Source: Alteripontixanthobacter sp. (lineage in GTDB: Bacteria > Pseudomonadota > Alphaproteobacteria > Sphingomonadales > Sphingomonadaceae). From it: a stretch of 64,000 nt of DNA. The notes beneath the pieces are model-generated. The model saw only the letters and a program-made list of their open reading frames with translations, was not told where the DNA came from and ran no database searches. Each line of letters opens with the position of its first letter. The first letter of the stretch is position 1. Positions 8,901-19,143 of the stretch are shown here, piece after piece. Location: assembly GCA_039968605.1 (NCBI GenBank), contig JBDVPM010000008.1:248001-312000 (forward strand), given 5' to 3'. A program made the position numbers and the translations under genes.

Positions 8901-9878
8901 ATGACACATGGCTGGGTAATCCTCGATAAGCCGCGCGGGCTCGGCTCGACGCAGGCGGTGGGCGCGGTGAAGCGGAATTTGCGCGAAGGAGGCTATCCCA
9001 AGGTGAAGGTCGGCCATGGCGGGACGCTCGATCCGCTCGCCGAAGGGGTGCTGCCGATCGCGCTGGGCGAGGCGACCAAGCTGGCCGGGCGGATGCTGGA
9101 AGCCAGCAAGATCTATGAATTCACCATTCAGTTCGGCGAGGAGACCACCACGCTCGACAGCGAAGGCGAGATCGTGCGCACCAGCAAGCACCGCCCGCCG
9201 CGCGCAGCCATCGGACCGGTGCTGGAACATTTCACCGGCGAAATCGATCAGGTGCCGCCCAAATACTCAGCGCTGAAGGTGGACGGCAAGCGCGCTTATG
9301 AACGTGCCCGCGCAGGTGAGGAGGTGGAGATGAAGACTCGCCGCGTCACCATATTCTCGCTCGCGTCGCCCGATGGGCAGCGCGAACTGCCAAGCTCCAC
9401 CTTCGCCGCCACCTCTGGCCGCCCGGACCCTTACGATCCCGGCGCGCCTCTGGAACTGGCGGACAGTATCACCCTGACCGCGCATGTTTCGAAGGGTACT
9501 TATATCCGCAGCCTGGCCCGCGATATCGCGCTGGCACTTGGAACCCATGGCCATGTCACCTACCTTAGGCGGACAAGGGCGGGCCCGTTCGATCAGTCGC
9601 AGGCGATTTCGCTGGACAAATTGAACGCCATCGGTAAGGGCGCGCCCCTGAAAGACATCATCCTGCCATTGGAGGCGGGGCTGGACGGTATCCCGGCCCT
9701 ATCCCTCACGTCCCAGCAGGCAGGGGCGATCCGCCAGGGTCGCGTCTTGGAGGGACTGCCCCACGCAAATGGGCTTCACCTGGCCAGCTACGGCAATACG
9801 CCCGTGGCACTGGTGGAGCTGATGGGCGGCACGGCGAAGGTCGTGCGGGGGTTCAATATTCCAGATACCGCGGAGTAA
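8901..9878 (+). CDS. truB: tRNA pseudouridine(55) synthase
   Basis: TruB makes pseudouridine 55 in the T-loop of tRNAs. The 325-residue protein has the catalytic motif GHGGTLDPLAEGVLPI (Asp near residue 44), KIYEFTIQFGEETTTLDSEG, PPKYSALKVDGKRAYERAR and KGTYIRSLARDIALALG. An insert of about 40 residues near 155-190, rich in Ser, Pro and Gly, lies between the two halves. The start is the ATG at 8901, where homology begins, although the frame is open upstream to 8619. Only 3 bases separate it from rpsO, the normal arrangement. Its usual upstream partner rbfA has been displaced to the window start. Confidence 0.95.
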   Translation: MTHGWVILDKPRGLGSTQAVGAVKRNLREGGYPKVKVGHGGTLDPLAEGVLPIALGEATKLAGRMLEASKIYEFTIQFGEETTTLDSEGEIVRTSKHRPPRAAIGPVLEHFTGEIDQVPPKYSALKVDGKRAYERARAGEEVEMKTRRVTIFSLASPDGQRELPSSTFAATSGRPDPYDPGAPLELADSITLTAHVSKGTYIRSLARDIALALGTHGHVTYLRRTRAGPFDQSQAISLDKLNAIGKGAPLKDIILPLEAGLDGIPALSLTSQQAGAIRQGRVLEGLPHANGLHLASYGNTPVALVELMGGTAKVVRGFNIPDTAE

Positions 9879-9881
9879 CAC

Positions 9882-10151
9882 ATGACGATTACCGCAGAAC
9901 GCAAGCAGGAAGTTATCGCTGAACATGCCACCGGCAAAGGCGATACGGGCAGCCCCGAAGTACAGGTTGCCATCCTGACCGAACGCATTCGCAACCTGAC
10001 GGACCACTTCAAGGCGAACCACAAGGATAACCATTCGCGCCGCGGCCTGCTGACCATGGTCAACAAGCGTCGCAGCCTGCTGGCCTATCTGAAGGACAAG
10101 GACCTTCAACGGTATAACGACCTGATCAAGAAGCTGGGTCTGCGTAAATAA
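9882..10151 (+). CDS. rpsO: 30S ribosomal protein S15
   Basis: An 89-residue primary 16S rRNA-binding protein of the small subunit. The whole length matches the S15 family: [19 protein letters not shown] near residues 22-40, [16 protein letters not shown], and [10 protein letters not shown] at the end. It lies directly after truB (3-base gap) and before pnp, an order conserved in many bacteria. A hairpin with a T-rich tail follows at 10165-10200. In E. coli S15 represses its own translation by binding a leader pseudoknot; whether that applies here cannot be seen. Confidence 0.98.
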   Translation: MTITAERKQEVIAEHATGKGDTGSPEVQVAILTERIRNLTDHFKANHKDNHSRRGLLTMVNKRRSLLAYLKDKDLQRYNDLIKKLGLRK

Positions 10152-10164
10152 ACGAGTTTTTGGG

Positions 10165-10200
10165 CGGCCTCGGAAGAACTTCCGGGGCCGTTCTTCTATT
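10165..10200 (+). terminator. rho-independent terminator after rpsO
   Basis: An 11-bp stem (CGGCCTCGGAA with TTCCGGGGCCG, one wobble pair) with a 4-base loop is followed by TTCTTCTATT. It sits 13 bases after the rpsO stop, in the 178-base rpsO-pnp gap, so pnp may have its own promoter or receive readthrough. In enterobacteria an RNase III-processed hairpin lies in this same gap; the second half of the gap here shows no equally strong structure. Confidence 0.75.
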
Positions 10201-10329
10201 GGGTGCATCGCATTCGGCGGTGTTCGCAAGGGGCGAGAATAGCCCCGCACCGGACCGGGTCGGAAATCCCGGACAAGAAGGCCCCGCGTCGCGATCTGGC
10301 GGAGCGGGTAAATTTAGGAAAACAACCAA

Positions 10330-12654
10330 ATGTTCGACAAGAAAACCGTATCGATCGAGTGGGGCGGCAAAACCCTCACTCTCGAAACCGGGCAGATTGC
10401 CCGTCAAGCCGATGGCGCCGTGCTGGCGACCTATGGCGAAACCGTGGTGCTGTGCGCCGTGACGGCCGCAAAGTCGGTCCGCGAAGGGCAGGATTTCTTC
10501 CCGCTTACCGTGCACTACCAGGAAAAATTCTCCGCTGCGGGCCGTATCCCCGGCGGCTTCTTCAAGCGCGAAGGCCGCGCGACGGAGAAGGAAACGCTGA
10601 CCTCGCGCCTGATCGATCGCCCTGTGCGCCCGCTCTTCCCGGAAGGCTTTTACAACGAAATCAACGTGATCTGCCAGGTTCTCAGCTATGATGGCGAGAC
10701 CGAGCCCGATATCGTCGCCATGGTTGCAGCATCGGCTGCCCTGACCATCTCCGGCCTGCCCTTCATGGGTCCGATCGGTGCGGCGCGCGTCGGATATGTC
10801 GATGGCGAATACGTCCTCAACCCGGGTGTCTCCGACATCTTCGAAGAAGGCGAGCTCGACCTCGTCGTCGCGGCAACCAACGATGCCGTGATGATGGTGG
10901 AATCGGAAGCCAAGGAACTTCCCGAAGACGTCATGCTGGGCGCCGTCATGTTCGCGCATGAGGAATCCCGGAAAGTCATCGGCGCGATCATCGATCTGGC
11001 CGAGCAGGCTGCCAAGGATCCCTGGGAAATCGCCGCTGCGGATGACAATACCGCCATGAAGGACAACCTGCGCAAGCTGGTGGGCGACGAAATCGCCGTC
11101 GCTTACAAGCTGACCGACAAGTCTCAGCGTTCCGACGCACTGAATGCCGCTCGTGCCAAGGCCAAAGAAGCCTATGCGGGCGAAGACGGCCAGACGCAGA
11201 TGACCGCCGGCAAGGTGGTCAAGAAGCTGGAATCCGAAATCGTTCGCGGTGCCATCCTCAAGGACGGCCAGCGTATCGACGGACGCAAGACCGATGAAGT
11301 TCGCCCGATCGAAGCGACAGTCGGCCTGCTGCCCCGCACCCACGGTTCGGCTCTGTTCACGCGCGGTGAAACGCAGGCGATCTGCACCACCACGCTGGGC
11401 ACGAAAGATGCCGAGCAGATGATCGACGGGTTGGAAGGTCTTTCCTACAACCACTTCATGCTGCACTATAACTTCCCGCCTTATTCGGTCGGCGAAGTGG
11501 GCCGCTTCGGCTTTACCAGCCGCCGCGAAACCGGCCACGGCAAGCTGGCATGGCGCGCGCTGCACCCGGTGCTGCCGAGCCATGAAGACTTCCCCTACAC
11601 CATCCGGATGCTGTCCGACATCACCGAGTCCAATGGCTCGTCCTCGATGGCGACTGTATGCGGTGGCTGTCTGGCGATGATGGATGCAGGCGTTCCGATC
11701 GAACGTCCGGTGTCCGGCATCGCGATGGGCCTGATCCTTGAAGGTGACGAGTTCACCGTCCTGTCCGACATTCTGGGCGACGAAGATCACCTGGGCGACA
11801 TGGACTTCAAGGTGGCCGGCTCTGAAAAGGGCATCACCAGCCTCCAGATGGATATCAAGGTTGCGGGCATCACGCGCGAGATCATGGAAACCGCTCTGGA
11901 ACAGGCCAAGGGCGGCCGTGCGCACATCCTTGAAAAGATGAACGATGCGCTGGGCTCTTCGCGCGGCGAAGTGTCCAAGCACGCACCGCGTATCGAGACG
12001 ATGCAGATCGACAAATCGAAGATCCGCGACATCATCGGCACCGGCGGCAAGGTCATCCGCGAAATCGTGGCCGAAACCGGCGCGAAGGTTGATATCGACG
12101 ACGAAGGCACGATCAAGATCAGCTCTTCCAACGCCAATGAAATCGAAGCCGCGAAGAAGTGGATCGAAGGCATCGTGGAAGAAGCCGAAGTCGGCAAGGT
12201 CTACACCGGCAAGGTCGTCAACATAGTCGATTTCGGCGCATTCGTGAACTTCATGGGCGGCAAGGACGGTCTCGTCCACGTGTCCGAAATGAAGAACGAG
12301 CGTGTCGAGAAGCCCGGCGATGTCGTCTCCGAAGGCCAGGAAGTGAAGGTCAAGGTGCTCGAGATCGACCAGCGCGGCAAGGTTCGCCTGTCGATGCGCG
12401 TCGTCGATCAGGAAACCGGTGAAGAGCTGGAAGACACCCGTCCCCCGCGCGAACCCCGCTCCGGCGGCGGTGGCGGTGGCCGCGGCGGTGATCGTGGACG
12501 CGGCGGCGACCGTGGTGGCCGCGGCGGACGCGGCGGCGGCGGTCGTGATGGGGGCCGTGAAGGTGGCCGTGATCGCGGCCCGCGTGGCGGCGGTGATCGC
12601 GACGGCGGAGGAAGCTCCGACGGCGGCGGTCTGCCGGACTTCCTGAAAGACTAA
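10330..12654 (+). CDS. pnp: polyribonucleotide nucleotidyltransferase (PNPase)
   Basis: 3'-5' phosphorolytic exoribonuclease of the RNA degradosome. In order along 774 residues: first RNase PH domain, an all-helical domain, second RNase PH domain ([19 protein letters not shown], near 478-496), KH domain with [10 protein letters not shown] near 570-579, and S1 domain ([17 protein letters not shown], near 623-639). The last 65 or so residues are a low-complexity Gly/Arg/Asp tail with many RGG-like units, longer and richer than in E. coli, which could add RNA binding or self-association. The start is the ATG at 10330 after GGAAAACAACC. The terminator is at 12675. Confidence 0.98.
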   Translation: MFDKKTVSIEWGGKTLTLETGQIARQADGAVLATYGETVVLCAVTAAKSVREGQDFFPLTVHYQEKFSAAGRIPGGFFKREGRATEKETLTSRLIDRPVRPLFPEGFYNEINVICQVLSYDGETEPDIVAMVAASAALTISGLPFMGPIGAARVGYVDGEYVLNPGVSDIFEEGELDLVVAATNDAVMMVESEAKELPEDVMLGAVMFAHEESRKVIGAIIDLAEQAAKDPWEIAAADDNTAMKDNLRKLVGDEIAVAYKLTDKSQRSDALNAARAKAKEAYAGEDGQTQMTAGKVVKKLESEIVRGAILKDGQRIDGRKTDEVRPIEATVGLLPRTHGSALFTRGETQAICTTTLGTKDAEQMIDGLEGLSYNHFMLHYNFPPYSVGEVGRFGFTSRRETGHGKLAWRALHPVLPSHEDFPYTIRMLSDITESNGSSSMATVCGGCLAMMDAGVPIERPVSGIAMGLILEGDEFTVLSDILGDEDHLGDMDFKVAGSEKGITSLQMDIKVAGITREIMETALEQAKGGRAHILEKMNDALGSSRGEVSKHAPRIETMQIDKSKIRDIIGTGGKVIREIVAETGAKVDIDDEGTIKISSSNANEIEAAKKWIEGIVEEAEVGKVYTGKVVNIVDFGAFVNFMGGKDGLVHVSEMKNERVEKPGDVVSEGQEVKVKVLEIDQRGKVRLSMRVVDQETGEELEDTRPPREPRSGGGGGGRGGDRGRGGDRGGRGGRGGGGRDGGREGGRDRGPRGGGDRDGGGSSDGGGLPDFLKD

Positions 12655-12674
12655 GTCTTTCGCCAGAAAACAAG

Positions 12675-12711
12675 AAGGGCCGCCGGGAAACCGCGCGGCC
12701 CTTTTTCTTTG
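12675..12711 (+). terminator. rho-independent terminator after pnp
   Basis: A perfect 9-bp GC stem (AAGGGCCGC with GCGGCCCTT) separated by an 11-base loop is followed by a T-rich tail (TTTCTTT). It lies 20 bases beyond the pnp stop, closing the truB-rpsO-pnp unit and isolating it from the next operon, which starts at 12737. Confidence 0.85.
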
Positions 12712-12736
12712 CCCACCCTGCCCTACGCGCCTATCG

Positions 12737-13254
12737 ATGGCGCAAAGGGAGCGCAGGCACATTACTACCAAACCCTCAGTCCCCATCGGCTGGCGCGAAT
12801 ATGTCGATCTGCCCGATCTGGGTTTCGAACATATCCCGGCCAAGATCGATACCGGCGCACGGACCAGCGCGCTGCATGTGGACTCGATCGAACTGCATGA
12901 CGGGCCTGATGGGGAGCAGATGGCGCGGCTGTCCTTCCGCATCCGGCACAATCCCGGCGAAACGCCCGAGCGTGTTCATTGCGACCTGCCGGTGGCCGGT
13001 GTGCGCAAGGTTATGTCGTCGAACGGTGATTACGAGGATCGCTATGTCATCCGCACCCGGCTGGAGCTTGGCGGGATTACCCGCAGGGTGAATTTTACGC
13101 TCACCAATCGCGGGTCGATGCGCTATCCGGTGCTGGTGGGGCGCAGTGCGATGCGCAGCCGGTATGAAATCCACCCCGGCAAATCATTCATTCACGGCAC
13201 ACGCGATGCCGAACCGCTCGTCCATGCGGAAGACGAAACCCAAGAGGAACTTTC

Positions 13255-13258
<4 letters not shown>
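12737..13258 (+). CDS. RimK-associated ATP-dependent zinc protease (retropepsin-like)
   Basis: A 173-residue member of the Zn_protease family (PF05618 type). A retropepsin-like core is visible: the active-site-like [19 protein letters not shown] near residues 36-54 and [22 protein letters not shown] near the end. Comparative genomics has predicted that such proteins trim or regulate peptides made by neighbouring ATP-grasp ligases; biochemistry is sparse and the "zinc protease" name is historic. It is the first gene of a four-gene operon, and its stop overlaps the ATG of rimK (ATGA). The substrate is unknown. Confidence 0.85.
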
Positions 13259-14146
<888 letters not shown>

Positions 14147-14160
<14 letters not shown>

Positions 14161-15232
14161 TTCGGGGGATATATCGGGAGGCAGTGCGCGGCGAAAAAAA
14201 CGCCCCGCGTTCTCGCTTGGCGGCGCGCAGATAGCGGCGGGTTCTTCGGAAACGATCGATCTGCCGATTAGCCGCCTGTCCACCCGCACCGAAATCACTA
14301 TGCCCGTGCGCGTGGTGCACGGCGCGAAGGATGGGCCGACCCTGTTCGTCAGCGCGGCCATTCACGGCAACGAGATTGTCGGTGTCGAGATGATCCGGCG
14401 GGTGCTGAAAAACATTTCCGCCCGGCGGCTGGCGGGCACATTGATCTGTGTGCCGGTGGTCAATGCCTATGGCTTCACCGCACATAGCCGTTATCTGCCC
14501 GACGGGCGCGACCTGAACCGTTTGTTTCCCGGCACCCCCAAGGGCTCGCTCGCGGCGCAGCTGGCGCACGTGTTCACGCAGGAGATCATCAAGCGCAGCG
14601 ATTACGGGATCGATCTGCATTCGGCGGGGCTGAACCGCGAAAACCTGCCGCAAATCCGTTACAGTCCCGGCAATTCGGCGGCATCGGTGCTGGCCGATGT
14701 GTTCGGTGCCCCCGCTATCATCACTTCGCCCCTGCGTCCGGGATCGCTGCGCCAGACGGCGGATGAGAATGGCTGCACCATGCTGCTGATGGAATCGGGC
14801 GAGGCGTTGCGCTTCGACGAATTGGCCATTCGCGTGGGCGTTCGCGGCATTTTGCGTGTTATGGCGCATCTGGAAATGGGCGTGCGCAAACAGCCCGAAC
14901 GCGCCGCACATTCGGTGCGCAGCGAAGGCAGCCGCTGGGTCCGCGCGGAGGAAGGCGGCATTTTTCGTGCCACTCGCAAAACCGGCGATATGGTCGCACA
15001 GGACGAGCAGATCGGCTATCTCTCCGACCCGTTCGGGGACCATGATACGCCGGTCATCGCGCCGCTGGCGGGCCTCATCATCGGGCGCAGCGTCATGCCG
15101 GTGGTCAATCAGGGCGATGCGCTGATGCATATCGCCCGTGTTACCCGCCCCGGCACCGCCGATGCGCGCCTGTCGGCCATCGAGGAAGCCGCTTTGGACG
15201 ATCCCCTGTTCGATGAAGACGAGATCATGTGA
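14147..15232 (+). CDS. succinylglutamate desuccinylase/aspartoacylase family deacylase
   Basis: A 361-residue zinc carboxypeptidase-fold amidohydrolase of the AstE/AspA superfamily. The zinc ligands are visible as [10 protein letters not shown] (HxxE near residue 68) and GIDLHSAG (His near 150); [24 protein letters not shown] between them is typical. The C-terminal part resembles a barrel-sandwich segment. Such proteins cut N-acyl amino acids or gamma-glutamyl-type amides. In this operon it may reverse or mature the product of the RimK ligase (inference). Its stop TGA overlaps the ATG of the next gene. It is not part of an arginine succinyltransferase pathway; no ast genes are near. Confidence 0.88.
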
Positions 15233-15915
15233 TGTTGAAACGCGAATTGCTGGCCAGTGCGGATATTCCCGGCGGCGAGGAACAGCTCGAGCTATATAGC
15301 CACGGCCGCGACCATGTGATCATGCTGGGCCGGGGCGAGCTGATGGGCACGCGGATGCAGTTCAGCGAGGAACAGCTGGCCATCCTGACGCTGGAGCGGC
15401 TGGATCGCAGCGATCCGCGCATCCTGATCGGCGGTTATGGAATGGGCTTTACCTTCCGCGCCGCGCTGGACGGGGTGGGGCCGCAGGGCCGTGTGGTGGT
15501 GGCCGAAGTCGTGCCCGAGATACTCGACTGGGCGAAGGGGCCGCTGGCCCATCTGACCGGTGCGACCCTGTCCGATCCGCGCGGCGAGGTGATCCTGTGC
15601 GATGTGCGCGCGCTGATCGACGATGCCAATGACGGAACCTGTCCGAAATTCGATGCGATACTGCTGGATGTCGATAATGGCCCCGACGGCATCGTGCGCG
15701 ACGGGAACGAACGCCTTTATTCGCGCACCGGCCTTGGCAAAGCGCGCGACGCGCTTACGCCGGGCGGGATTTTGGCGATCTGGTCTGCCGGACCGGATCC
15801 ACGCTTCCGCATGCGGCTGAAAGGTGCAGGTTTCGACGTGGAAGAGCGCATCGTGCGTGCCCGGCCCAACAATAAGGGGCCGCGCCATATCGTCTGGTTT
15901 GCGCGCAAGCGCTGA
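15232..15915 (+). CDS. spermidine synthase-like SAM-fold protein
   Basis: A 227-residue protein with a Rossmann methyltransferase/aminopropyltransferase fold: RILIGGYGMGFTFRAAL near residues 63-79 (motif I), VVVAEVVPEIL (acidic residue after beta-2) and FDAILLDVDNGPDG near 141-154. It resembles SpeE-like proteins but is shorter and lacks the N-terminal beta domain, so real spermidine synthesis is doubtful. An ATG overlaps the deacylase stop (TGATG); a GTG three bases earlier is the only alternative. As the last gene of the protease-RimK-deacylase operon it may transfer an aminopropyl or methyl group to the same target (inference). Confidence 0.78.
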   Translation: MLKRELLASADIPGGEEQLELYSHGRDHVIMLGRGELMGTRMQFSEEQLAILTLERLDRSDPRILIGGYGMGFTFRAALDGVGPQGRVVVAEVVPEILDWAKGPLAHLTGATLSDPRGEVILCDVRALIDDANDGTCPKFDAILLDVDNGPDGIVRDGNERLYSRTGLGKARDALTPGGILAIWSAGPDPRFRMRLKGAGFDVEERIVRARPNNKGPRHIVWFARKR

Positions 15916-15937
15916 CGGCCGCAGTATAGGGTAAGGC

Positions 15938-16462
15938 TCAGACCCCGCCGCGCACCGGCCCCATGAAATCCATCTTGGTCAGGGCAACGCCCTTCATCCG
16001 CAATATGTCGTAAAACGTCGCCGCGTGGAAATAGACGTTTGGCTGGTTGAAGCTGAGCATGAAATTCGCGCCCGTGAATTCCATCAATCGCTTGCCGCCC
16101 ATGACGAAACCAATAGTCTTGTCCGCCAGCGCCTCGACATCGCCGGGTGTGATCGCCGCCAGCTTCTCCTGCGCTTCTGCTACCATGGCGTGCATCGCGT
16201 CCCAGCTTTCGGGACAGGTCGTGAAATCGGGCGTGAACTCGCCGGTTTTCATCTGGTCGAACGTATAGGCGGAATGCATCCAGCAGGCGCGCACATGATG
16301 CGGCAGAGCCCACATATCTTCGGCCAGCTTGGCGTTGATCAGCTCGCTATCGTCCAGCCCATGCTCCCTGGCATGCGCCTCGCCTTTCGAAATGACATTA
16401 TCCAGACCGCCCAGCGTCTGCTGGCAGCCGGGTACGAAGGCGTCGTAAAGCGAAAAGGCCAT
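15938..16462 (-). CDS. DUF1993 family protein
   Basis: A 174-residue protein matching the DUF1993 pattern: MAFSLYDAFVPGCQQTLGGLDNVI at the N-terminus (shown in part), a central helical region, and FMLSFNQPNVYFHAATFYDILRMKGV near the end. These proteins have a DinB-like four-helix bundle, and some bind metal; no enzymatic role is established. It is convergent with the spermidine synthase-like gene and separated from gcrA by a strong hairpin at 16482-16518, so it probably has its own promoter within the short gap or depends on readthrough from gcrA. Confidence 0.85.
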   Translation of the reverse strand: MAFSLYDAFVPGCQQTLGGLDNVISKGEAHAREHGLDDSELINAKLAEDMWALPHHVRACWMHSAYTFDQMKTGEFTPDFTTCPESWDAMHAMVAEAQEKLAAITPGDVEALADKTIGFVMGGKRLMEFTGANFMLSFNQPNVYFHAATFYDILRMKGVALTKMDFMGPVRGGV

Positions 16463-16481
16463 GATATGTCTCCTGCAGATG

Positions 16482-16518
16482 AAAGGCCCGGCAGTCGCGG
16501 GGGACTACCGGGCCTTTT
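16482..16518 (-). terminator. strong hairpin terminator after gcrA
   Basis: A 15-bp stem (AAAGGCCCGGCAGTC paired with GACTACCGGGCCTTT, one wobble) with a short loop, 12 bases beyond the gcrA stop on the reverse strand. The T run on the reverse strand is short (CCTTTC). A longer T run lies on the forward strand, but no forward gene ends here. Confidence 0.7.
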
Positions 16519-16529
16519 GAATGGCTGAA

Positions 16530-17213
16530 CTATCGAACGCGCGGCCCGCCAAAGGGCAGGGGCGGAGGCGGGCGGCGTTGGCCCCGCGGCAATTGCGCCT
16601 GATAGGCGCGGCCGCAATGTTCCACGCAATAAGGGAAACCGGGATTCACCGATTCGCCGCAGAAGTGGAAATTGGCCTCGCCCGGATGGCCCATCGGCCA
16701 GCGGCAGACCTTGTCGCTCAGATCCAGCAGGCTGGTCTTGTCGGCGATTTCAGGGCTCGGCTTTTGCGGCACGAGTCGGCGCGGCGGCGCAGGGGGAATT
16801 GGCGGCTGCTGGTCACCCGGACCCTGGCGCAGGAAGCCGCCCGGCCCGACCGAGACGATCTTGGGCAAATCCTGCTTCGGGCTGGGCATCGGTTGCGGCG
16901 CATTCGAGGAGCCGGACGGGGCAGCGGCAGGTTTCGCCGGCGCAGCCTCGGGCTGCGGTTCAGGCTTTGAAGCCGCTTTCGGTGCTGCCTTTTTAACGGG
17001 CGGCGCCTTGGCCGGTGCCGCTTTCTTGGCCGGTGCCTTCTTCTTGGCGTTGGGCTTCACCGGGGAGGGGCGCGATTTCAGCCCCAGCCGATGCGCCTTG
17101 CCGATCACGGCATTGCGGCTGACATCGCCCAGCTCTTCCGCGATCTGGCTGGCGGTAGAGCCGCCTTCCCACATTGTCTTGAGCGTTGCGATCCGTTCGT
17201 CGGTCCAGGCCAT
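16530..17213 (-). CDS. gcrA: GcrA cell cycle regulator
   Basis: GcrA is an alphaproteobacterial transcription factor that works with sigma-70 at promoters methylated by CcrM. The N-terminal helix-turn-helix is clear (MAWTDERIATLKTMW, then GSTASQIAEELG and SRNAVIGKAHRLGL, residues 1-46). The C-terminal sigma-binding part has CRWPMGHP and FHFCGESVNPGFPYCVEHCGRAYQ with four cysteines. Between them lies a long Ala/Lys/Pro-rich linker of roughly 100 residues, longer than in Caulobacter GcrA (about 170 residues in total against 227 here). The terminator is at 16482. Confidence 0.95.
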   Translation of the reverse strand: MAWTDERIATLKTMWEGGSTASQIAEELGDVSRNAVIGKAHRLGLKSRPSPVKPNAKKKAPAKKAAPAKAPPVKKAAPKAASKPEPQPEAAPAKPAAAPSGSSNAPQPMPSPKQDLPKIVSVGPGGFLRQGPGDQQPPIPPAPPRRLVPQKPSPEIADKTSLLDLSDKVCRWPMGHPGEANFHFCGESVNPGFPYCVEHCGRAYQAQLPRGQRRPPPPLPFGGPRVR

Positions 17214-17311
17214 TCAAAATCCAGTTCTGTCATCCGGCGCAGCGCCGGATGGAGTGATCGGTAATCTACGGGTGGTTGCCACAATTCATGCATCCCCGTA
17301 GTCGCCCAGAC

Positions 17312-18202
17312 ATGGCCGATCAAGCACACACTCCGAACGCCGGACCCACCCTGGTGGCGGAAGATCCGAACGCTTCGGAAGCAACTTTCCCGCCCAAGGG
17401 CGAGCCGGTTTTCACCGGGATCAACCGCATCGGGTTGTGGAGCCTCTATATTAAGGAGGTTCGCCGGTTTCTCAAGGTCCAGACGCAGACGATCTGGGGT
17501 CCGGCGGTCAGCACGATCCTGTTCCTGATCATATTCGATGTGGCGCTGGGGCGCGGGGATCGCACCGTATTGGGCGTTGGGTTCAGCGATTTTCTCGCGC
17601 CCGGGCTGATCATGATGGCGATGATGCAGAACGCCTTTGCCAATTCCAGCTTCAGCCTGCTGGCGGGCAAGATTCAGGGCACGATCATCGATTTACTGAT
17701 GCCCCCGCTGTCGGTCGGCGAGTTGATGATCGGCATCACCGCTGCGGCGATTACGCGCGGCATCATGGTCGGCGGCGCGCTGGCGCTGGCGATCGTGCTC
17801 TATCCAGGCGCGCAGCTACATCTGGCCGAGCCTTGGGCGATCGTGTGGTTCGGCCTGATGGGGGCGACGATGCTCAGCCTGTTCGGCCTGCTGACCAGCA
17901 TCTGGGCTGAGAAATTCGACCACAACGCCGCGATTTCTACGCTGATCGTGGCCCCGCTAGCTCTGCTTTCGGGCACCTTCTACACCATCGACCGGCTGGC
18001 AGGCGCGTTCGAGACGATCAGCCGCCTCAACCCGTTCTTTTACGTGATTTCGGGGTTCCGCTATGGCTTCCTCGGCCAGAGCGATATCGGCGAGGGCGCG
18101 GGCGCGGTGGTCTACGCCGCGATCGGGTTGGGCGTGTTCAACCTCGCGCTGGCGCTGCTGGTCTATGCGGTGCTGAAATCGGGGTGGAAGCTGAAAAGCT
18201 GA
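17312..18202 (+). CDS. ABC-2 type transporter permease (orphan)
   Basis: A 296-residue integral membrane protein of the ABC-2 permease family (YadH/NodJ/DrrB-like). After a hydrophilic N-terminus of about 50 residues come six membrane segments, with the family signature region LSGTFYTIDRLAGAFETISRLNPFFYVISGFRYG near residues 209-242 (quoted only as location; the key element is LNPFFYVISGFRY). No ATPase gene is adjacent: the upstream gene is divergent gcrA and the downstream one is reverse hspQ, so its partner must lie elsewhere. The start is the ATG at 17312; the frame upstream to 17276 is not typical. The exported substrate is unknown. Confidence 0.85.
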   Translation: MADQAHTPNAGPTLVAEDPNASEATFPPKGEPVFTGINRIGLWSLYIKEVRRFLKVQTQTIWGPAVSTILFLIIFDVALGRGDRTVLGVGFSDFLAPGLIMMAMMQNAFANSSFSLLAGKIQGTIIDLLMPPLSVGELMIGITAAAITRGIMVGGALALAIVLYPGAQLHLAEPWAIVWFGLMGATMLSLFGLLTSIWAEKFDHNAAISTLIVAPLALLSGTFYTIDRLAGAFETISRLNPFFYVISGFRYGFLGQSDIGEGAGAVVYAAIGLGVFNLALALLVYAVLKSGWKLKS

Positions 18203-18235
18203 AATCTTGAAAAGCCGAGCCAGGAGCGGCCATGC

Positions 18236-18616
18236 TCAATGCGTCAGCTGGCCCTTCATCCGATAGCGGCCTTCGGCAAATTCGCCGAACAATTCCTCGA
18301 CATTGGGATGATCGACCGGCCCGCCCTGCGCATCGGGCAGCAGGTTCTGCTGGCTGACATAGGCGGTGTAGGAATTGTCGTCATTCTCGGCCAGCAAATG
18401 GTAATAGGGCTGGTCGCGATGCGGGCGGATATCCTTGGGAATACTCTCGTACCATTCCTCGCTATTGGCGAAGACCGGGTCGATATCGAAGATCACGCCG
18501 CGAAAATCGAACATTTTGTGGCGCACCACATCGCCCACGCCGAACCGCGCGCTGACATTGCGCGGGGCGGTGATCATACGGCCTGCCTGGGGCGAGAAGA
18601 ATTCCGAAGTTTCCAT
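18236..18616 (-). CDS. hspQ: heat shock protein HspQ
   Basis: HspQ (YccV-like) binds hemimethylated DNA in vitro and acts as a specificity factor for Lon protease in enterobacteria. The 126-residue product has the conserved core ARFGVGDVVRHKMFDFRG, VIFDIDPVFANSEEWYESIP and QPYYHLLAENDDNSYTAYVSQQNL. The start at 18616 gives a 22-residue extension before the core. An ATG at 18577, with AGGCAGG upstream, gives a length nearer to other family members and may be the real start. It is a single gene, convergent with the ABC permease and divergent from the tRNA-Ser gene. Confidence 0.9.
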   Translation of the reverse strand: METSEFFSPQAGRMITAPRNVSARFGVGDVVRHKMFDFRGVIFDIDPVFANSEEWYESIPKDIRPHRDQPYYHLLAENDDNSYTAYVSQQNLLPDAQGGPVDHPNVEELFGEFAEGRYRMKGQLTH

Positions 18617-18806
18617 CGACTGGTGCTGAATATAGGCGCTGTGGCGTTCGGCACAAGCCAGCCGCCATGCGCCTCCCCCGATTTGCCACCCGAGCGACGC
18701 CGGGAAGGGACCGGAAAGGGACTTGGCAAGCGCAGACGACTCGGCTAACCGCCGCGCTCCCAAACGGGCCACAGGGCGCTTCGATCGCCCGCCACACCTA
18801 TCATGC

Positions 18807-18895
<89 letters not shown>

Positions 18896-19143
18896 CCGGC
18901 CTATCCCTTGCGGGCCGATGATGTACCGGTCCAATCCAATCCTGACAGTTTTGTGCGCCGTTTTCCGTTATAGCCGGGATTGCGAGGCGGCCAACATCAC
19001 GGTCCGAAAGAGAGCCCTCAAAAGCAGGATTTCGACGCAGCGCCCTGTAGCCTAGCGGAGGACCGGTCGAATTCGCTGCAATAAATTGCTGCAACTGCGA
19101 AATGAGGTTTGACGCGGGCCCGCCGCGGTTTATGCCTGAGCGA

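Noticed and set aside
10126-12951. A 941-codon open frame on the reverse strand opposite pnp
   Set aside because: It is rich in low-complexity Ala/Gly/Asp, lacks family features and lies exactly antisense to a full PNPase gene; GC-rich codon bias makes such antisense frames common.
15232-15915. Housekeeping spermidine synthase
   Set aside because: Too short, without the N-terminal beta domain, and placed in a peptide-ligase operon; only the fold assignment is supported.
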